Below, one piece after another: positions 6,234 through 14,007 of a stretch of DNA of 16,693 nt. Below the pieces are notes generated by a model. It saw only the letters and a list, made by a program, of their open reading frames with translations, searched no databases and was not told where the DNA came from. A program made the position numbers and the translations under genes. Within the stretch, counting starts at the first letter, position 1. The number at the start of each line of letters is the position of its first letter. Source of the DNA: Thermoleophilaceae bacterium (GTDB taxonomy: Bacteria > Actinomycetota > Thermoleophilia > Solirubrobacterales > JACPNS01); assembly GCA_016463365.1 (NCBI GenBank), contig JAEMRJ010000040.1, forward strand, positions 1 through 16,693, written 5' to 3'.

Positions 6234-7262
6234 TTACGCGACGATTTCCATGCCGATTTCGTCGTCCTGCAACGCCTCGCGGGGATCTTCCTTCTCAAGC
6301 ACAGCCTCGAGGGAGGCGATCGCCACCGCCAGCTGCTCGAGATCAGGCTCGCGCGTGGTCAGGCGCTGCAGCTGCAACCCGGGCCACATGATCGCGCGGG
6401 CCCAGGCCTTGGTGCGGTGCTTGCCGATCAGCTTGATCAGTTCAAAGGCGAGCCCGGCGACGATCGGCACCGCCAGCACTCGCGACGGGAAGAGGATGTA
6501 CCACTCAGGACGGCCGAGCGGCAGCAGCACGAAGATCGAGACGATGAAGACCAGCAGCAGGAAGCTCGTTCCGCAGCGCGGGTGAAAACGGGTGAAGCGC
6601 TGGGCGTTCTCTGGGGTCAGCGGCAGGCCGGACTCGTAGTTGAAAATGGTCTTGTGCTCGGCGCCGTGATACTCGAACACCCGTCGCAGGTCCGGCAGCA
6701 GCGAGATCACCCAGAGGTAGGCGATGAAGATCGCGATGCGCATCACCTTTTCAAACAGCACGAACTGGATATCGCTGCCGTTGTCGCCCTGGACGAGACT
6801 GATGATGCCCAGCGGGAGCAGAAAAAAGAACGCGACAGAGAAGATCAGCGAGGCAGCGACCGTGAGCGCCCAGGTCATGCCGCCAATTTCTTCCTCTTCT
6901 TCGCCGAGCTGCTTGTTCGCGGCGATTCCGAGCGCCTTGATGCCGATCCCCATCGACTCGACGAGCGCGACGACCCCACGCACGACCGGCAGCTTGTAGA
7001 AACGGTTCTTCTTGACGGCGCTCTCGAAGTCGTGGACCTCGGTGTCGATCGTGCCGTCTTCTTTGCGCACGGCTACGGCCCAGTGACGGACGCCACGCAT
7101 CATCACGCCTTCGATGACGGCTTGGCCGCCGACGGGAGCGTCGCGCGTTGCCGTCAGGTCGCCGCTGCCGTGGTGGACTCCTGCGGAGCCCACGTCAACG
7201 TGGCCGTCGGAGTAGCCGTTCGTTGAATCCGGCTCGGGAGCAGTGACGCTTTCGGACGCCAT
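6234..7262 (-). CDS. yqhQ: DUF1385 family integral membrane protein (YqhQ-like)
   Basis: Member of the DUF1385/YqhQ family, whose biochemical role I do not know; genes of this family recur beside rpmE and prfA, as here. The 342-residue product has a disordered acidic N-terminus (1-40), the family signature VGGQAVIEGVMMRG at 44-57, FYKLPVVRGVVALVESM at 88-104, then about four or five membrane helices starting near residue 130. Between helices lie the conserved EYHGAEHKTIFNYE and RFHPRCGTSFLLLV stretches, with His, Glu and Cys residues that could bind metal, though this is speculation. The C-terminal tail LTTREPDLEQLAVAIASLEAVL is helical and cytoplasmic. ATG 7262 has GAGG seven bases upstream. 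It starts 23 bases after the rpmE stop, so the two are probably one transcript. Confidence 0.9.
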   Translation of the reverse strand: MASESVTAPEPDSTNGYSDGHVDVGSAGVHHGSGDLTATRDAPVGGQAVIEGVMMRGVRHWAVAVRKEDGTIDTEVHDFESAVKKNRFYKLPVVRGVVALVESMGIGIKALGIAANKQLGEEEEEIGGMTWALTVAASLIFSVAFFFLLPLGIISLVQGDNGSDIQFVLFEKVMRIAIFIAYLWVISLLPDLRRVFEYHGAEHKTIFNYESGLPLTPENAQRFTRFHPRCGTSFLLLVFIVSIFVLLPLGRPEWYILFPSRVLAVPIVAGLAFELIKLIGKHRTKAWARAIMWPGLQLQRLTTREPDLEQLAVAIASLEAVLEKEDPREALQDDEIGMEIVA

Positions 7263-7285
7263 CTGCGCCTCAGTTCAAAAACGCT

Positions 7286-7495
7286 TTAGCGCTTCGCCGA
7301 CTTGGCGGCGCGGCGCTGGAAGCGCTCGACGCGTCCACCGGTGTCCACGAGCTTCTGCTTGCCGGTGTAGAACGGGTGGCACTCTGAGCAGAGTTCGACG
7401 TGCAGCTCTGACTTGGTCGAGCGCGTGGTGAAAGAGTTCCCGCAGCTGCAGGTGACTTTCGCTTCAAGGTATTCGGGGTGGATCTCAGTCTTCAT
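7286..7495 (-). CDS. rpmE: 50S ribosomal protein L31
   Basis: Small protein of the large ribosomal subunit that bridges to the 30S head. The 69-residue product begins [20 protein letters not shown] and keeps four cysteines (16, 18, 36, 39) in the C-x-C ... C-x2-C pattern of the zinc-binding (C+) form, followed by [20 protein letters not shown]. Because the cysteines are present this is the zinc-replete version, not the Zur-regulated cysteine-less paralogue. The C-terminal tail RRAAKSAKR is basic, as is usual. The gene lies 38 bases after the secreted CARDB-like gene and 23 bases before the DUF1385 gene. The Shine-Dalgarno sequence is weak. Confidence 0.97.
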   Translation of the reverse strand: MKTEIHPEYLEAKVTCSCGNSFTTRSTKSELHVELCSECHPFYTGKQKLVDTGGRVERFQRRAAKSAKR

Positions 7496-7533
7496 GATCC
7501 ACGGGAGCTTAGACGGTCCTCAGCGTGCAGCGA

Positions 7534-8346
7534 TCAGCGGCAGCGAGCGATCGGAAACGGTGTGCGCGTGTGCTGCGGAAAACGGACGATTGTGCGCAGC
7601 GGATCGATCACGGCGCGAGCGCTGACCGCGCATGCGGGCGCCCTCAGCGCAATGTCAAGACTCTGCCCGGGGCCGATCGAATCAATCGGTGCGATCACCG
7701 GCGCCAGCGAGTCGACGTAGATGGCGATCGGCACGTTCGCCGCCTCGGACCCTCCGTCGTTGACGACAGTCACCGTGTGCAGCAGGTCGGTCGTTCCGAC
7801 GACCGGCACAGCAGTGACGTTCGTGAGCTTCAGCTTTGGGAGCTTGTGACGCTGTTTGCATGGATTTGAAACCAGCACGCGGCGCCATTCGACATGGCCG
7901 TCCGGGGCGGTCCAGCGAAAACTCACGCGTGCCTTGTAGGTCGCGGCGGCTTCGATGTTGGTGAGCGAGAGATCGCGCTGGTAGACGGTGGCGCTGCTGC
8001 CAGAGCTTGTCCAGTCTCCGAGCCCTTCGGCCTTCAACTTCTTGAACCGGGCGTTTTCGTTGAAGCGCTGGAGCACCTCGAAGCGCATCTGAAGATTTTG
8101 GGGCGAGCCTGTGTCCGTGAACCGTCCCATGCGCACGCGGAACGTGATCAGGCGGTTGTCGTAGTAGCTACCACTGCGGCACGTGCGCACCTTGATCGTC
8201 GCCGGCGGTTTTGCGCCTTGCACGAATGCGGCGGCGCGGGCGTCCGGGACAGTGCTCACGGCCACATCCGTGGCAGTCGCAGGCGCCGACGCGGCGATCG
8301 CGAGCGTGAGAGTGAGCGTGAGCGTTTTGAGAAGCGGGCGTTGCAT
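7534..8346 (-). CDS. Secreted protein of unknown function with C-terminal CARDB-like domain
   Basis: I do not recognise a specific family for the whole protein. From ATG 8346 it is 270 residues: a signal peptide (MQRPLLKTLTLTLTLAIAASAPATA, cleavage near 24-26), a beta-rich domain at about 50-165 bounded by Cys56 and Cys163, and a second beta-rich domain at about 170-270 (LKLTNVTAV, HTVTVVNDGGSEAANVPIAIYVDS, IGPGQSLDIAL) that resembles CARDB-type adhesion modules. Cys239 and Cys269 could form a second disulfide. It is probably an extracellular or surface protein. In-frame starts at ATG 8355 or GTG 8394 are possible, but 8346 gives the cleanest signal peptide. It sits between the ETF terminator and rpmE; whether it shares a transcript with rpmE is unclear. 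Confidence 0.72.
   Translation of the reverse strand: MQRPLLKTLTLTLTLAIAASAPATATDVAVSTVPDARAAAFVQGAKPPATIKVRTCRSGSYYDNRLITFRVRMGRFTDTGSPQNLQMRFEVLQRFNENARFKKLKAEGLGDWTSSGSSATVYQRDLSLTNIEAAATYKARVSFRWTAPDGHVEWRRVLVSNPCKQRHKLPKLKLTNVTAVPVVGTTDLLHTVTVVNDGGSEAANVPIAIYVDSLAPVIAPIDSIGPGQSLDIALRAPACAVSARAVIDPLRTIVRFPQHTRTPFPIARCR
8306..8323. repeat. Hexanucleotide tandem repeat in a signal peptide
   Basis: Three head-to-tail copies of GTGAG(A/C) encode the Thr-Leu-Thr-Leu-Thr-Leu run in the hydrophobic core of the secreted protein's signal peptide. The unit is six bases, so copy-number change would stay in frame. Confidence 0.5.
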
Positions 8347-8405
8347 TCCGTGCATCAGTAGTACTAACCACCAGGGGTCAGAGAAGTTTTGCACGCTTAA
8401 CCAAT

Positions 8406-8430
8406 AACGCCCCGCGCTGGGCGGGGCGTT
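8406..8430 (-). terminator. Terminator of the etf operon
   Basis: A perfect 10-bp GC-rich stem, AACGCCCCGC / GCGGGGCGTT, with a 5-base loop stands 27 bases after the stop of the ETF:quinone oxidoreductase gene. The minus-strand tail is GTTATTGGTT, moderately T-rich. It is the strongest hairpin in the window and separates the etf operon from the secreted-protein gene. Confidence 0.8.
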
Positions 8431-8456
8431 TCATGGTCAGTCAGGCGTATTTCGAC

Positions 8457-10157
8457 TCAGACGATCTGGTACAGCGGGCCGTCGCCACCCTCGGGCGGCG
8501 TGAAGCGACCACCCTTGGCCGTGATCGCGCCGCACTGCACGCAGTTGGACGGCGTGACGTGAACATTCACATTTCCGTGAGCGGGCTCGGTCTCTGGGAT
8601 CTCATAGACCTGCGCGGGGCAGAGTGAGACCCAGGTCTGAGCTACCTCGCGGGGGACGTTCGTCTGGATCTTGATGTGGTTGGGAGCCGAGTCACGCGTT
8701 GCGTTACCGGACCCGAACACCGAGTCGAGCTTGCTGAACGTGAGCTCATTGTCGGGCTGGGGGTACTTGTCGTAGCGGTCGCCGATGAACATCGGCTCCT
8801 CGGCGTCAGGCACTGTGAGCCATTTTCCGAACGGCAGGTAGCCCTTTGTGGCCGTTCCCATCGAAGCGAGTGCGCCACCGACGAAGAATCCCTTGCTGAA
8901 CACCTGGCGCATGTTGCGCTCGGTGTAGAGCTCGTCTCCGATGATGCCGCCCTGGACCTTCTTGTCGTACTCAGCGAAGTCGTTGGAGCCCTTCTTGAGC
9001 TGCTCGGTGATGACTTCTGCTGCGTAGATGCCGGAGTGCATCGCGTAGTGGATGCCCTTCAGGTAGGGAATGTTGACCATTCCACCAGCGTCTCCGGTGA
9101 TAACAGCACCCGGCACCGAAAGCGACTTCGGCATCGAGAACCATCCGCCGGACGGGATTGTCTTTGCGCCCCAGGCGACTCGCTTGCCGCCTTCGAGGAT
9201 CTTCTTCGGGAGCGGGTGCGTCTTGAACTGCTGGAGCAGGTCGTGGCAGGAGAGCGTGGCGTCGGTGTAGTCGAGGCCGATCACCATGCCGATGCAGACC
9301 TTGTCCTCGCCCATCGGGTAGATGAACGATCCACCGAACTCGTTGAAGCGAGCACCCTTGCGCAGCGGCCAGCCCATCGTGTGGATGACCTGGTCGAGCG
9401 GCTCCTTGACTTCCCAGACTTCCTTGACGCCGAGCTCGTAGCGCTGCGGCTGCTCGGGCTGGATGTCGAAGAACTCCTGGGCGGCCATCGTGAGGTGGCC
9501 GATCGTGCCTTCGGCGATGATCGTTGCCTTAGCGACAACATCAACGCCGGGCTCGAAGTTGCCCATCGGGTTACCGTCGCGGTCCTGGCCGCGGTCTCCG
9601 GTGCGGACACCGACGACTTCGCCCTCCTCGACCAGCAGCTTCATCGCTGAGGTCTCTGTGAGCACGTAGACGCCCATCGCTTCGGCCTTCTCTGCGAGCC
9701 AGCGGGAGAGCTCGGCCACCGAGGTGACGAAGTTTCCGTGGTTCTTGAAGTTCGGCGGAGGCGGCATGAGCTTGATCTTGCGCTTCTTGGTGAGCAGGTA
9801 GGTCGAGTCCTTGTGGACCTCTCCGTAGACGGGCCACTCGGATTCCGGCATGTCCGGGAAGAGCTCGCGCATCGCGCTCGGACGCATGTTCGCGCCCGAG
9901 AGCGTGTGCGCTCCGCAGGCCTTGCCCTTTTCGATCACGGCGACAGGGACCTCGCCGAGCGACTCGAGCAGCTCAGGGTCTTTCTCGAGGATCTGCATGA
10001 TCTTGATGGCGGCTGCGAGGCCGGCGGGTCCACCGCCGACGATCGCAATGCCAACTTCGATCCGCTCATCCTCTGGATCGGTGGGAGCGCCAACGTACTC
10101 CGCCACCTGATCAACAGGTGGCGGGTAATCGCTGGGCTTGACGCCGTGACCGGACAT
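8457..10157 (-). CDS. Electron transfer flavoprotein:quinone oxidoreductase (ETF-QO)
   Basis: Membrane-associated flavoprotein that passes electrons from reduced ETF to the quinone pool, probably menaquinone in an actinobacterium. The 566-residue length matches the family. Features are the FAD site IAIVGGGPAGLAAA (37-50), EKGKACGAHTLSGANM, MPPPPNFKNHGNF, EGTIGHLT, GGSFIYPMGEDKVCIGMVIGLDY, GDAGGMVNIPYLKGIHYAMHSG, and the C-terminal ferredoxin-like domain ending PPEGGDGPLYQIV. That domain normally has four cluster cysteines as C-P-A-G ... N-C-x2-C-x2-C. Here Cys513, Cys539 and Cys542 remain, but position 545, expected to be the fourth, is Ile. The frame stays intact on both sides, so this is a real substitution unless the base calls are wrong. 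ATG 10157 begins three bases after the etfA stop; it is the last gene of etfB-etfA-ETF-QO. Confidence 0.93.
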   Translation of the reverse strand: MSGHGVKPSDYPPPVDQVAEYVGAPTDPEDERIEVGIAIVGGGPAGLAAAIKIMQILEKDPELLESLGEVPVAVIEKGKACGAHTLSGANMRPSAMRELFPDMPESEWPVYGEVHKDSTYLLTKKRKIKLMPPPPNFKNHGNFVTSVAELSRWLAEKAEAMGVYVLTETSAMKLLVEEGEVVGVRTGDRGQDRDGNPMGNFEPGVDVVAKATIIAEGTIGHLTMAAQEFFDIQPEQPQRYELGVKEVWEVKEPLDQVIHTMGWPLRKGARFNEFGGSFIYPMGEDKVCIGMVIGLDYTDATLSCHDLLQQFKTHPLPKKILEGGKRVAWGAKTIPSGGWFSMPKSLSVPGAVITGDAGGMVNIPYLKGIHYAMHSGIYAAEVITEQLKKGSNDFAEYDKKVQGGIIGDELYTERNMRQVFSKGFFVGGALASMGTATKGYLPFGKWLTVPDAEEPMFIGDRYDKYPQPDNELTFSKLDSVFGSGNATRDSAPNHIKIQTNVPREVAQTWVSLCPAQVYEIPETEPAHGNVNVHVTPSNCVQCGAITAKGGRFTPPEGGDGPLYQIV

Positions 10158-10160
10158 GGG

Positions 10161-11135
10161 CTACGCGCCCTTCTTGGCCTTGATGGCCTCGGTCAGCTTC
10201 GGCGCGATGGCGTGAAGGTCGCCAACTACTCCGAGGTCACTGAATTCGAAGATCGGCGCGTTCGGGTCCTTGTTGATCGCGACGATGTTCTCTGATGCCT
10301 GCATACCGACCTTGTGCTGGATCGCGCCGGAGATTCCCAGTGCGAGGTACAGCTTCGGTGCGACGGTCTTGCCGGTCTGACCGATCTGGCCCGCGTACGG
10401 GAACCAGCCGGCGTCGACGACGGCGCGGGTCGCGGCGACGGCTCCACCAAGCGATGCCGCCAGGTCATCGGCAATCGAGAAGTTCGCTGCTTCGCCAAGG
10501 CCACGGCCTCCGGCGATCAGGATGTCGGCGTCCTCGATGTTGACGTCAGCACCCTCCTGGACTCCACGTGCGACCAGTTTGGCGCGCAGTGAAAAGTCCT
10601 TGAAGTCCACCGGTGTGTCAATGACTTCGCCAGCGGCGCCGAGTCCGTCGTTGGGCTCGAATGCGTTCAGACGCGAGACGATCACTCCGCCGTCGCCCTT
10701 GTAGGCAACGTCGACGATCGCTGAGTCCTGCAGGACCGGGCGCTCGACGATCAGCTTTCCACCTTCGGCACGGATGCCGGTGGCTTCAGCGGTGACGCCC
10801 CAGTTCATGCGAGCGGTCAGTCCAGCACCGATCTCGAAGCCGAGCAGGCCTCCGCCGAACAGCGCGTACTTGATGTCGTTCTCGCCGGCGATCTTCTCGA
10901 TCGCGTCGACGACGGGCTGCGCGACGCCATCCGGGCCGGTGACCTTGAAGACCTTCGCGGCGCCGTACTTGCCGAGCTCGGCAAGCTTCGCGTCGTCAAA
11001 GCTCTCGCCGACGACCACTGCGCTGGCCTCGCCGCCGATCTCGCCGGCCAACTGCGCGGCCTTGGAGATTGCGCCGAGCGAGTTCTTGTTGAATTCGCCG
11101 TCCTTGTTCAGGACATAAACGATGATGCCTGCCAT
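10161..11135 (-). CDS. etfA: Electron transfer flavoprotein alpha subunit
   Basis: Alpha chain of the soluble ETF heterodimer, which binds FAD and carries electrons from acyl-CoA dehydrogenases to ETF-QO. At 324 residues it is of normal length. The N-terminal domain (1-190) is followed by the C-terminal FAD domain, with GGRGLG at 209-214, AATRAVVDAGWFPYAGQIGQTG at 234-255 (Arg237 and the QIGQTG loop contact FAD in known ETFs), LALGISGAIQH at 264-274, and AINKDPNAPIF at 286-296. ATG 11135 directly abuts the etfB TAA (TAAATG), with AAGGAAGC upstream inside etfB, so translation is probably coupled to keep the subunits equal. Confidence 0.96.
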   Translation of the reverse strand: MAGIIVYVLNKDGEFNKNSLGAISKAAQLAGEIGGEASAVVVGESFDDAKLAELGKYGAAKVFKVTGPDGVAQPVVDAIEKIAGENDIKYALFGGGLLGFEIGAGLTARMNWGVTAEATGIRAEGGKLIVERPVLQDSAIVDVAYKGDGGVIVSRLNAFEPNDGLGAAGEVIDTPVDFKDFSLRAKLVARGVQEGADVNIEDADILIAGGRGLGEAANFSIADDLAASLGGAVAATRAVVDAGWFPYAGQIGQTGKTVAPKLYLALGISGAIQHKVGMQASENIVAINKDPNAPIFEFSDLGVVGDLHAIAPKLTEAIKAKKGA

Positions 11136-11930
11136 TTAGATCAGCTTCCTTTCTTCGAGGAAGGACACGATGCGTGCGACGGTGGCGTCGACGTCCGCGT
11201 CTGCGTCCTCGATGAGCTCGCCGGCTTCCTTGGCCGGGGGCGGGTTGATCGCGAGGACTTCGGTCTTTGAACCGGCCTCGCCGACCTGTGCGGGGTCGAT
11301 TCCGACGTCAGCAGCCGACTTGGTCTCGAGCGGCTTCTTCTTGGCGCCCATGATGTCCTTGAGCGACGGGTAGCGCGGCTCGTTGAGTGCGTCACCCACT
11401 GAGATGACAGCCGGCAGGTCAACCTGGACCGTGTCGTAGCCGTACTCTGCCTGGCGCTTCATCGTCAGCGTCGTGCCCTCGAGCTTGAGGTCGACGACCT
11501 GGGTCAGCGACGGGAACTGCAGGTGGTCGGCAACGACGGCGCCGATCGTGTAGTTCTCGCCGTCATCCGACTGCTGTCCGAGGAGGACGAGGTCAGGTGC
11601 CTCAGACTCGAGCACCTTTGCGAGTGCGTAGCCGGTGGCGTTCACGCATGAGCCGGCGAGTACGTCGTCGGTCAGCTGGATTGAACGGTTGGCGCCCAGC
11701 GAGACTGCCTTGTGCAGCGTGCGGACGGATGAGTCGGGCCCCATTGTGACCGCAACGATTTCCTCAACCGGGGCGCCGCCTTCTTTGAGCTGCACCGCGG
11801 CCTCGAGGGCGTGCGTGTCGAATGGGTTGAGGTTCTTCTCGCCGGAACGGTCGATGCGCTTCGTGTTGGGATCGAGGCGCTTTTCGACTGCGGCGTCCGG
11901 AACCTCCTTGACAAGGACGGCGATCTTCAA
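11136..11930 (-). CDS. etfB: Electron transfer flavoprotein beta subunit
   Basis: Beta chain of ETF; it holds the AMP-binding fold and the loop that docks with partner dehydrogenases. The 264-residue product begins MKIAVLVKEVPD and shows NPFDTHALEAAVQLKE at 35-50, VTMGPDSS at 61-68, LVLLGQQSDDGENYTIGAVV at 114-133, and the recognition-loop region ALNEPRYPSLKDIMGAKKKP at 181-200. The start is a rare TTG at 11930-11928, fixed by a perfect AGGAGG five bases upstream; no other start gives the conserved N-terminus. It is the first gene of etfB-etfA-ETF-QO. The presence of a dedicated ETF-QO behind it favours a conventional, not bifurcating, ETF. Confidence 0.96.
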   Translation of the reverse strand: MKIAVLVKEVPDAAVEKRLDPNTKRIDRSGEKNLNPFDTHALEAAVQLKEGGAPVEEIVAVTMGPDSSVRTLHKAVSLGANRSIQLTDDVLAGSCVNATGYALAKVLESEAPDLVLLGQQSDDGENYTIGAVVADHLQFPSLTQVVDLKLEGTTLTMKRQAEYGYDTVQVDLPAVISVGDALNEPRYPSLKDIMGAKKKPLETKSAADVGIDPAQVGEAGSKTEVLAINPPPAKEAGELIEDADADVDATVARIVSFLEERKLI

Positions 11931-11935
11931 GATGT

Positions 11936-11941
11936 CCTCCT
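11936..11941 (-). promoter_or_regulatory. etfB: Ribosome binding site that fixes the TTG start of etfB
   Basis: The minus strand reads AGGAGG followed by ACATC and then TTG. It is a full Shine-Dalgarno match and compensates for the weak start codon. Confidence 0.85.
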
Positions 11942-12157
11942 GTTAGGGGTTCGGCCGTAACTGGGCACGGACGGATTGGTGGTCATGACAAACACTTTGC
12001 GTCTGGGTTGGGATCCAGAACAAAAGAGAGCTCTCGGGTCAGATGAAAGCCTGTGTGGTCGCGTTCCAGACGGTCGGATACGCGCGGGTGAAAGTTAGCG
12101 GGTTTACGAACGTTCATGCGGGGGTTGGCGAGTGGATATTTGGTATCCGGTCGGGCT
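11942..12157 (-). promoter_or_regulatory. Leader/promoter region of the etf operon
   Basis: About 215 bases without a gene lie between etfB and the radical SAM gene. Two short symmetrical elements are visible: a 10-bp palindrome GAGAGCTCTC at 12026-12035 and a 5-bp dyad GGATA / TATCC at 12134-12148. No convincing -35/-10 pair could be picked. The region should contain the etf promoter and may contain operator sites. Confidence 0.45.
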
Positions 12158-12177
12158 AAGTGACTCAATAGTCACTT
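12158..12177 (-). terminator. Hairpin overlapping the stop of the radical SAM gene
   Basis: A perfect 8-bp stem AAGTGACT / AGTCACTT with a 4-base loop includes the TGA stop at 12172-12174. No T-run follows. It may end the mutase/maturase transcript, or be an operator for the etf promoter beyond it. Confidence 0.45.
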
Positions 12178-13512
12178 GCCTGAGATTGATTGTATCCCGC
12201 CTGCCGCCACCCCATGGCAGCGCTTCCACTTGCGTCCGCTGCCGCAGGAACAGGGATCGTTCCTGCCTCGCTCCGCGTCAGCGACCGCGTAGTCGGTCAC
12301 CAGCTCTGAGGGCGCGCGGCCGCTTTCAAGCAGCGCCTTCATCCGCCGCATCGGAGGATCGATGTGTCGGAAAAACGCGAGATAGCCGTCGCAGAGATAG
12401 TTCAGACCTGGCTGGCCGTCGGCAGTTTCGATGAAACGATCCTTCGGGCAACCGCCGTGGCAGGCGAAACGCACGTCGCACTCAAGGCATTGCTGGGGCA
12501 GCGTGTCGCGCTTGGCTGAGCCGAAGGCGCGTTGCTGCTCCGAGTCGACAAGTTGGGCCATCGGCAGCTCGAGGATGCTTCCGAGGCGGTGCTCAGGCTC
12601 GACGAAGTGGTCGCAGGAGTAGAGGTCCCCGGTGTGCTCGAGCGCCAGCGCGCGTCCACAGGTTTCCGCGTGAACACACAGCGACGGCGGAGCGCCCACC
12701 CAGTTGCCCAGCGCGACGTCGAACATCTGCACGAACACCTCGCCGACATCGCGGCGCACCCAGTCCTCGAAGATGTCGATCAGAAAGCGGCCGTACTGCT
12801 CACCGGTGACCGACCGACCTGTCACGACATCGCCTTCCTGCCTGTAGAGCGGGCGATCGCGCCATGAGGACCATGGAACTTCACCGTCTTCGTCGGCCTC
12901 CGCGACGCGTTCAACTATCGGTATGAACTGCATGAACCGGGCGCCGAGCTGATCACGCAGAAAGGCGTAGACCTCGCGTCCGCGATCGGCGTTCCTGGCA
13001 TGGATCGTGGTCAGGGCGTTCCATTCGACGCCGGCTGAGCGCAACTGATCGAGGCCGGCCATCACCTGGTCAAAGCTGCCACGTCCGCCTTTGGTCACGC
13101 GGTATGCGTCGTGAATCTCACGCGGACCGTCGATCGAGATCCCGACAAGGAAGTCGTGGCGCTTGAAGAACGCGGCCCAGGCAGCGTCGATCTTCGTGCC
13201 GTTTGTCTGGATCGTGTGGACGAGGACCTGCCCGGGCTCGGCGGCATCGGTCGCAAGCTCGACCGCCCGCTCGAAGAACTCGAGCCCCATCAGCGTCGGT
13301 TCGCCGCCCTGCCAGGCGATCTGAACCTCCGGTTGGCCGGAATGGGCAGCGATCGTCTGCGCGATGTAAGCCCGCAGGACCTCGTCGGACATGCGGAAGT
13401 CGCTGTCCGGATAGAGCATTTCCTTCGAGAGGAAGAAGCAATAGGCACAGTCGAGATTGCAGACCGCGCCCGTTGGCTTTGCGAGCAGGTGAAACGGCGC
13501 GGTGGCAGCCAT
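12172..13512 (-). CDS. Radical SAM/SPASM enzyme, anaerobic sulfatase maturase-like, with SEC-C tail
   Basis: The 446-residue protein has the radical SAM cluster motif CNLDCAYC (Cys18, 22, 25) in the context CAYCFFLSKEMLYP typical of anaerobic sulfatase-maturating enzymes, which oxidise a sulfatase Cys or Ser to formylglycine. WQGGEPTLMG at 67-76 and the GISIDGPREIHD stretch also fit. The SPASM region has C-x5-C in CVHAETCG, then YSCDHFV (with the Asp that serves as base in studied maturases), CLECDVRFACHGGCPKDRF and NYLCDGYL, enough cysteines for two auxiliary [4Fe-4S] clusters. The C-terminus adds a SEC-C zinc motif (NDPCSCGSGRKWKRCHG, Cys421, 423, 432, His433). No sulfatase gene is in the window, so the substrate is unknown. 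ATG 13512 lies 19 bases after the B12-protein stop, which suggests one transcript. Confidence 0.88.
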   Translation of the reverse strand: MAATAPFHLLAKPTGAVCNLDCAYCFFLSKEMLYPDSDFRMSDEVLRAYIAQTIAAHSGQPEVQIAWQGGEPTLMGLEFFERAVELATDAAEPGQVLVHTIQTNGTKIDAAWAAFFKRHDFLVGISIDGPREIHDAYRVTKGGRGSFDQVMAGLDQLRSAGVEWNALTTIHARNADRGREVYAFLRDQLGARFMQFIPIVERVAEADEDGEVPWSSWRDRPLYRQEGDVVTGRSVTGEQYGRFLIDIFEDWVRRDVGEVFVQMFDVALGNWVGAPPSLCVHAETCGRALALEHTGDLYSCDHFVEPEHRLGSILELPMAQLVDSEQQRAFGSAKRDTLPQQCLECDVRFACHGGCPKDRFIETADGQPGLNYLCDGYLAFFRHIDPPMRRMKALLESGRAPSELVTDYAVADAERGRNDPCSCGSGRKWKRCHGVAAGGIQSISGK

Positions 13513-13531
13513 GACGGCGCCCGATCCTGGA

Positions 13532-13957
13532 CTACGCGGCGACGGCGCCGGTGATGAAGTCGACGATGTCAGTCGTCGGCGAACCAGGCGTGAAGATGCC
13601 GGCCACGCCGAGCTCCTTCAGCGGCTCGATGTCATCCGCCGGGATCGTCCCGCCGACGCAGACAAGGATGTCGTCGGCGTCCTGCTCGCCCAGAAGCCGC
13701 ATGATCTTGGGCACCAGCGTCATGTGCGCGCCGGAAAGAATCGAAAGGCCGATCGCGTCGGCGTCTTCCTGGAGTGCGGTCTCGACGATCTGCTCGGGCG
13801 TCTGATGGAGGCCCGTGTAGATGACCTCCATGCCGGCGTCGCGCAGCGCGCGGGCGATGATCTTGGCGCCGCGGTCGTGTCCGTCCAGGCCGGGCTTGGC
13901 CACGACGACGCGGATCTTCTTCGAGGTGGGGGTTGCTGTTGTGGCTGTTTCGCTCAT
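13532..13957 (-). CDS. B12-binding small chain of methylmalonyl-CoA mutase
   Basis: A 141-residue cobalamin-binding domain that supplies the B12 half of a split acyl-CoA mutase. After a short tail it shows [20 protein letters not shown] at 14-33, where D25-G-H27-D-R-G30 is the D-x-H-x2-G motif whose histidine ligates cobalt. The other B12 contacts are SILSG at 72-76 and VGGTIP at 101-106, followed by [10 protein letters not shown] at 117-126. Sequence style and size match the stand-alone small chain of two-chain methylmalonyl-CoA mutases. Its large chain is encoded at 15591-16693, but terC and a cupredoxin gene lie between. Isobutyryl- or other acyl-CoA mutases also use such small chains, so the exact substrate is set by the large chain. 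ATG 13957 lacks a strong Shine-Dalgarno. Confidence 0.92.
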   Translation of the reverse strand: MSETATTATPTSKKIRVVVAKPGLDGHDRGAKIIARALRDAGMEVIYTGLHQTPEQIVETALQEDADAIGLSILSGAHMTLVPKIMRLLGEQDADDILVCVGGTIPADDIEPLKELGVAGIFTPGSPTTDIVDFITGAVAA

Positions 13958-14007
13958 CGGAGATGCAGAGATTAGCCCCCGGGCCGTTCACAATCTGGCC
14001 CTGACGT

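Noticed and set aside
6417..7226. A 269-codon plus-strand frame opposite the DUF1385 gene
   Set aside because: The translation is an Asp/Arg/Gln-rich string with no domain; the minus strand encodes a well-supported membrane protein.
7281..7293. Mini-hairpin plus T-run after rpmE as a terminator
   Set aside because: The stem is three to four base pairs; although TTTTT follows, it is too weak, and the next gene starts 23 bases on with a good ribosome site.
8676..9650. A 324-codon plus-strand frame inside the ETF-QO gene
   Set aside because: It mirrors the codon periodicity of the ETF-QO gene on the other strand, and its translation has no family signature and no good ribosome site.
11136..11930. 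Electron-bifurcating (FixAB-type) ETF
   Set aside because: The subunits look like conventional actinobacterial ETF, and a full-length ETF-QO with a fused iron-sulfur domain, not a separate FixC/FixX pair, follows them.
13981..14001. Inverted repeat GGGCC / GGCCC after the cupredoxin stop as a terminator
   Set aside because: The stem is only five base pairs with an 11-base loop and no T-run, within what chance gives in GC-rich DNA.
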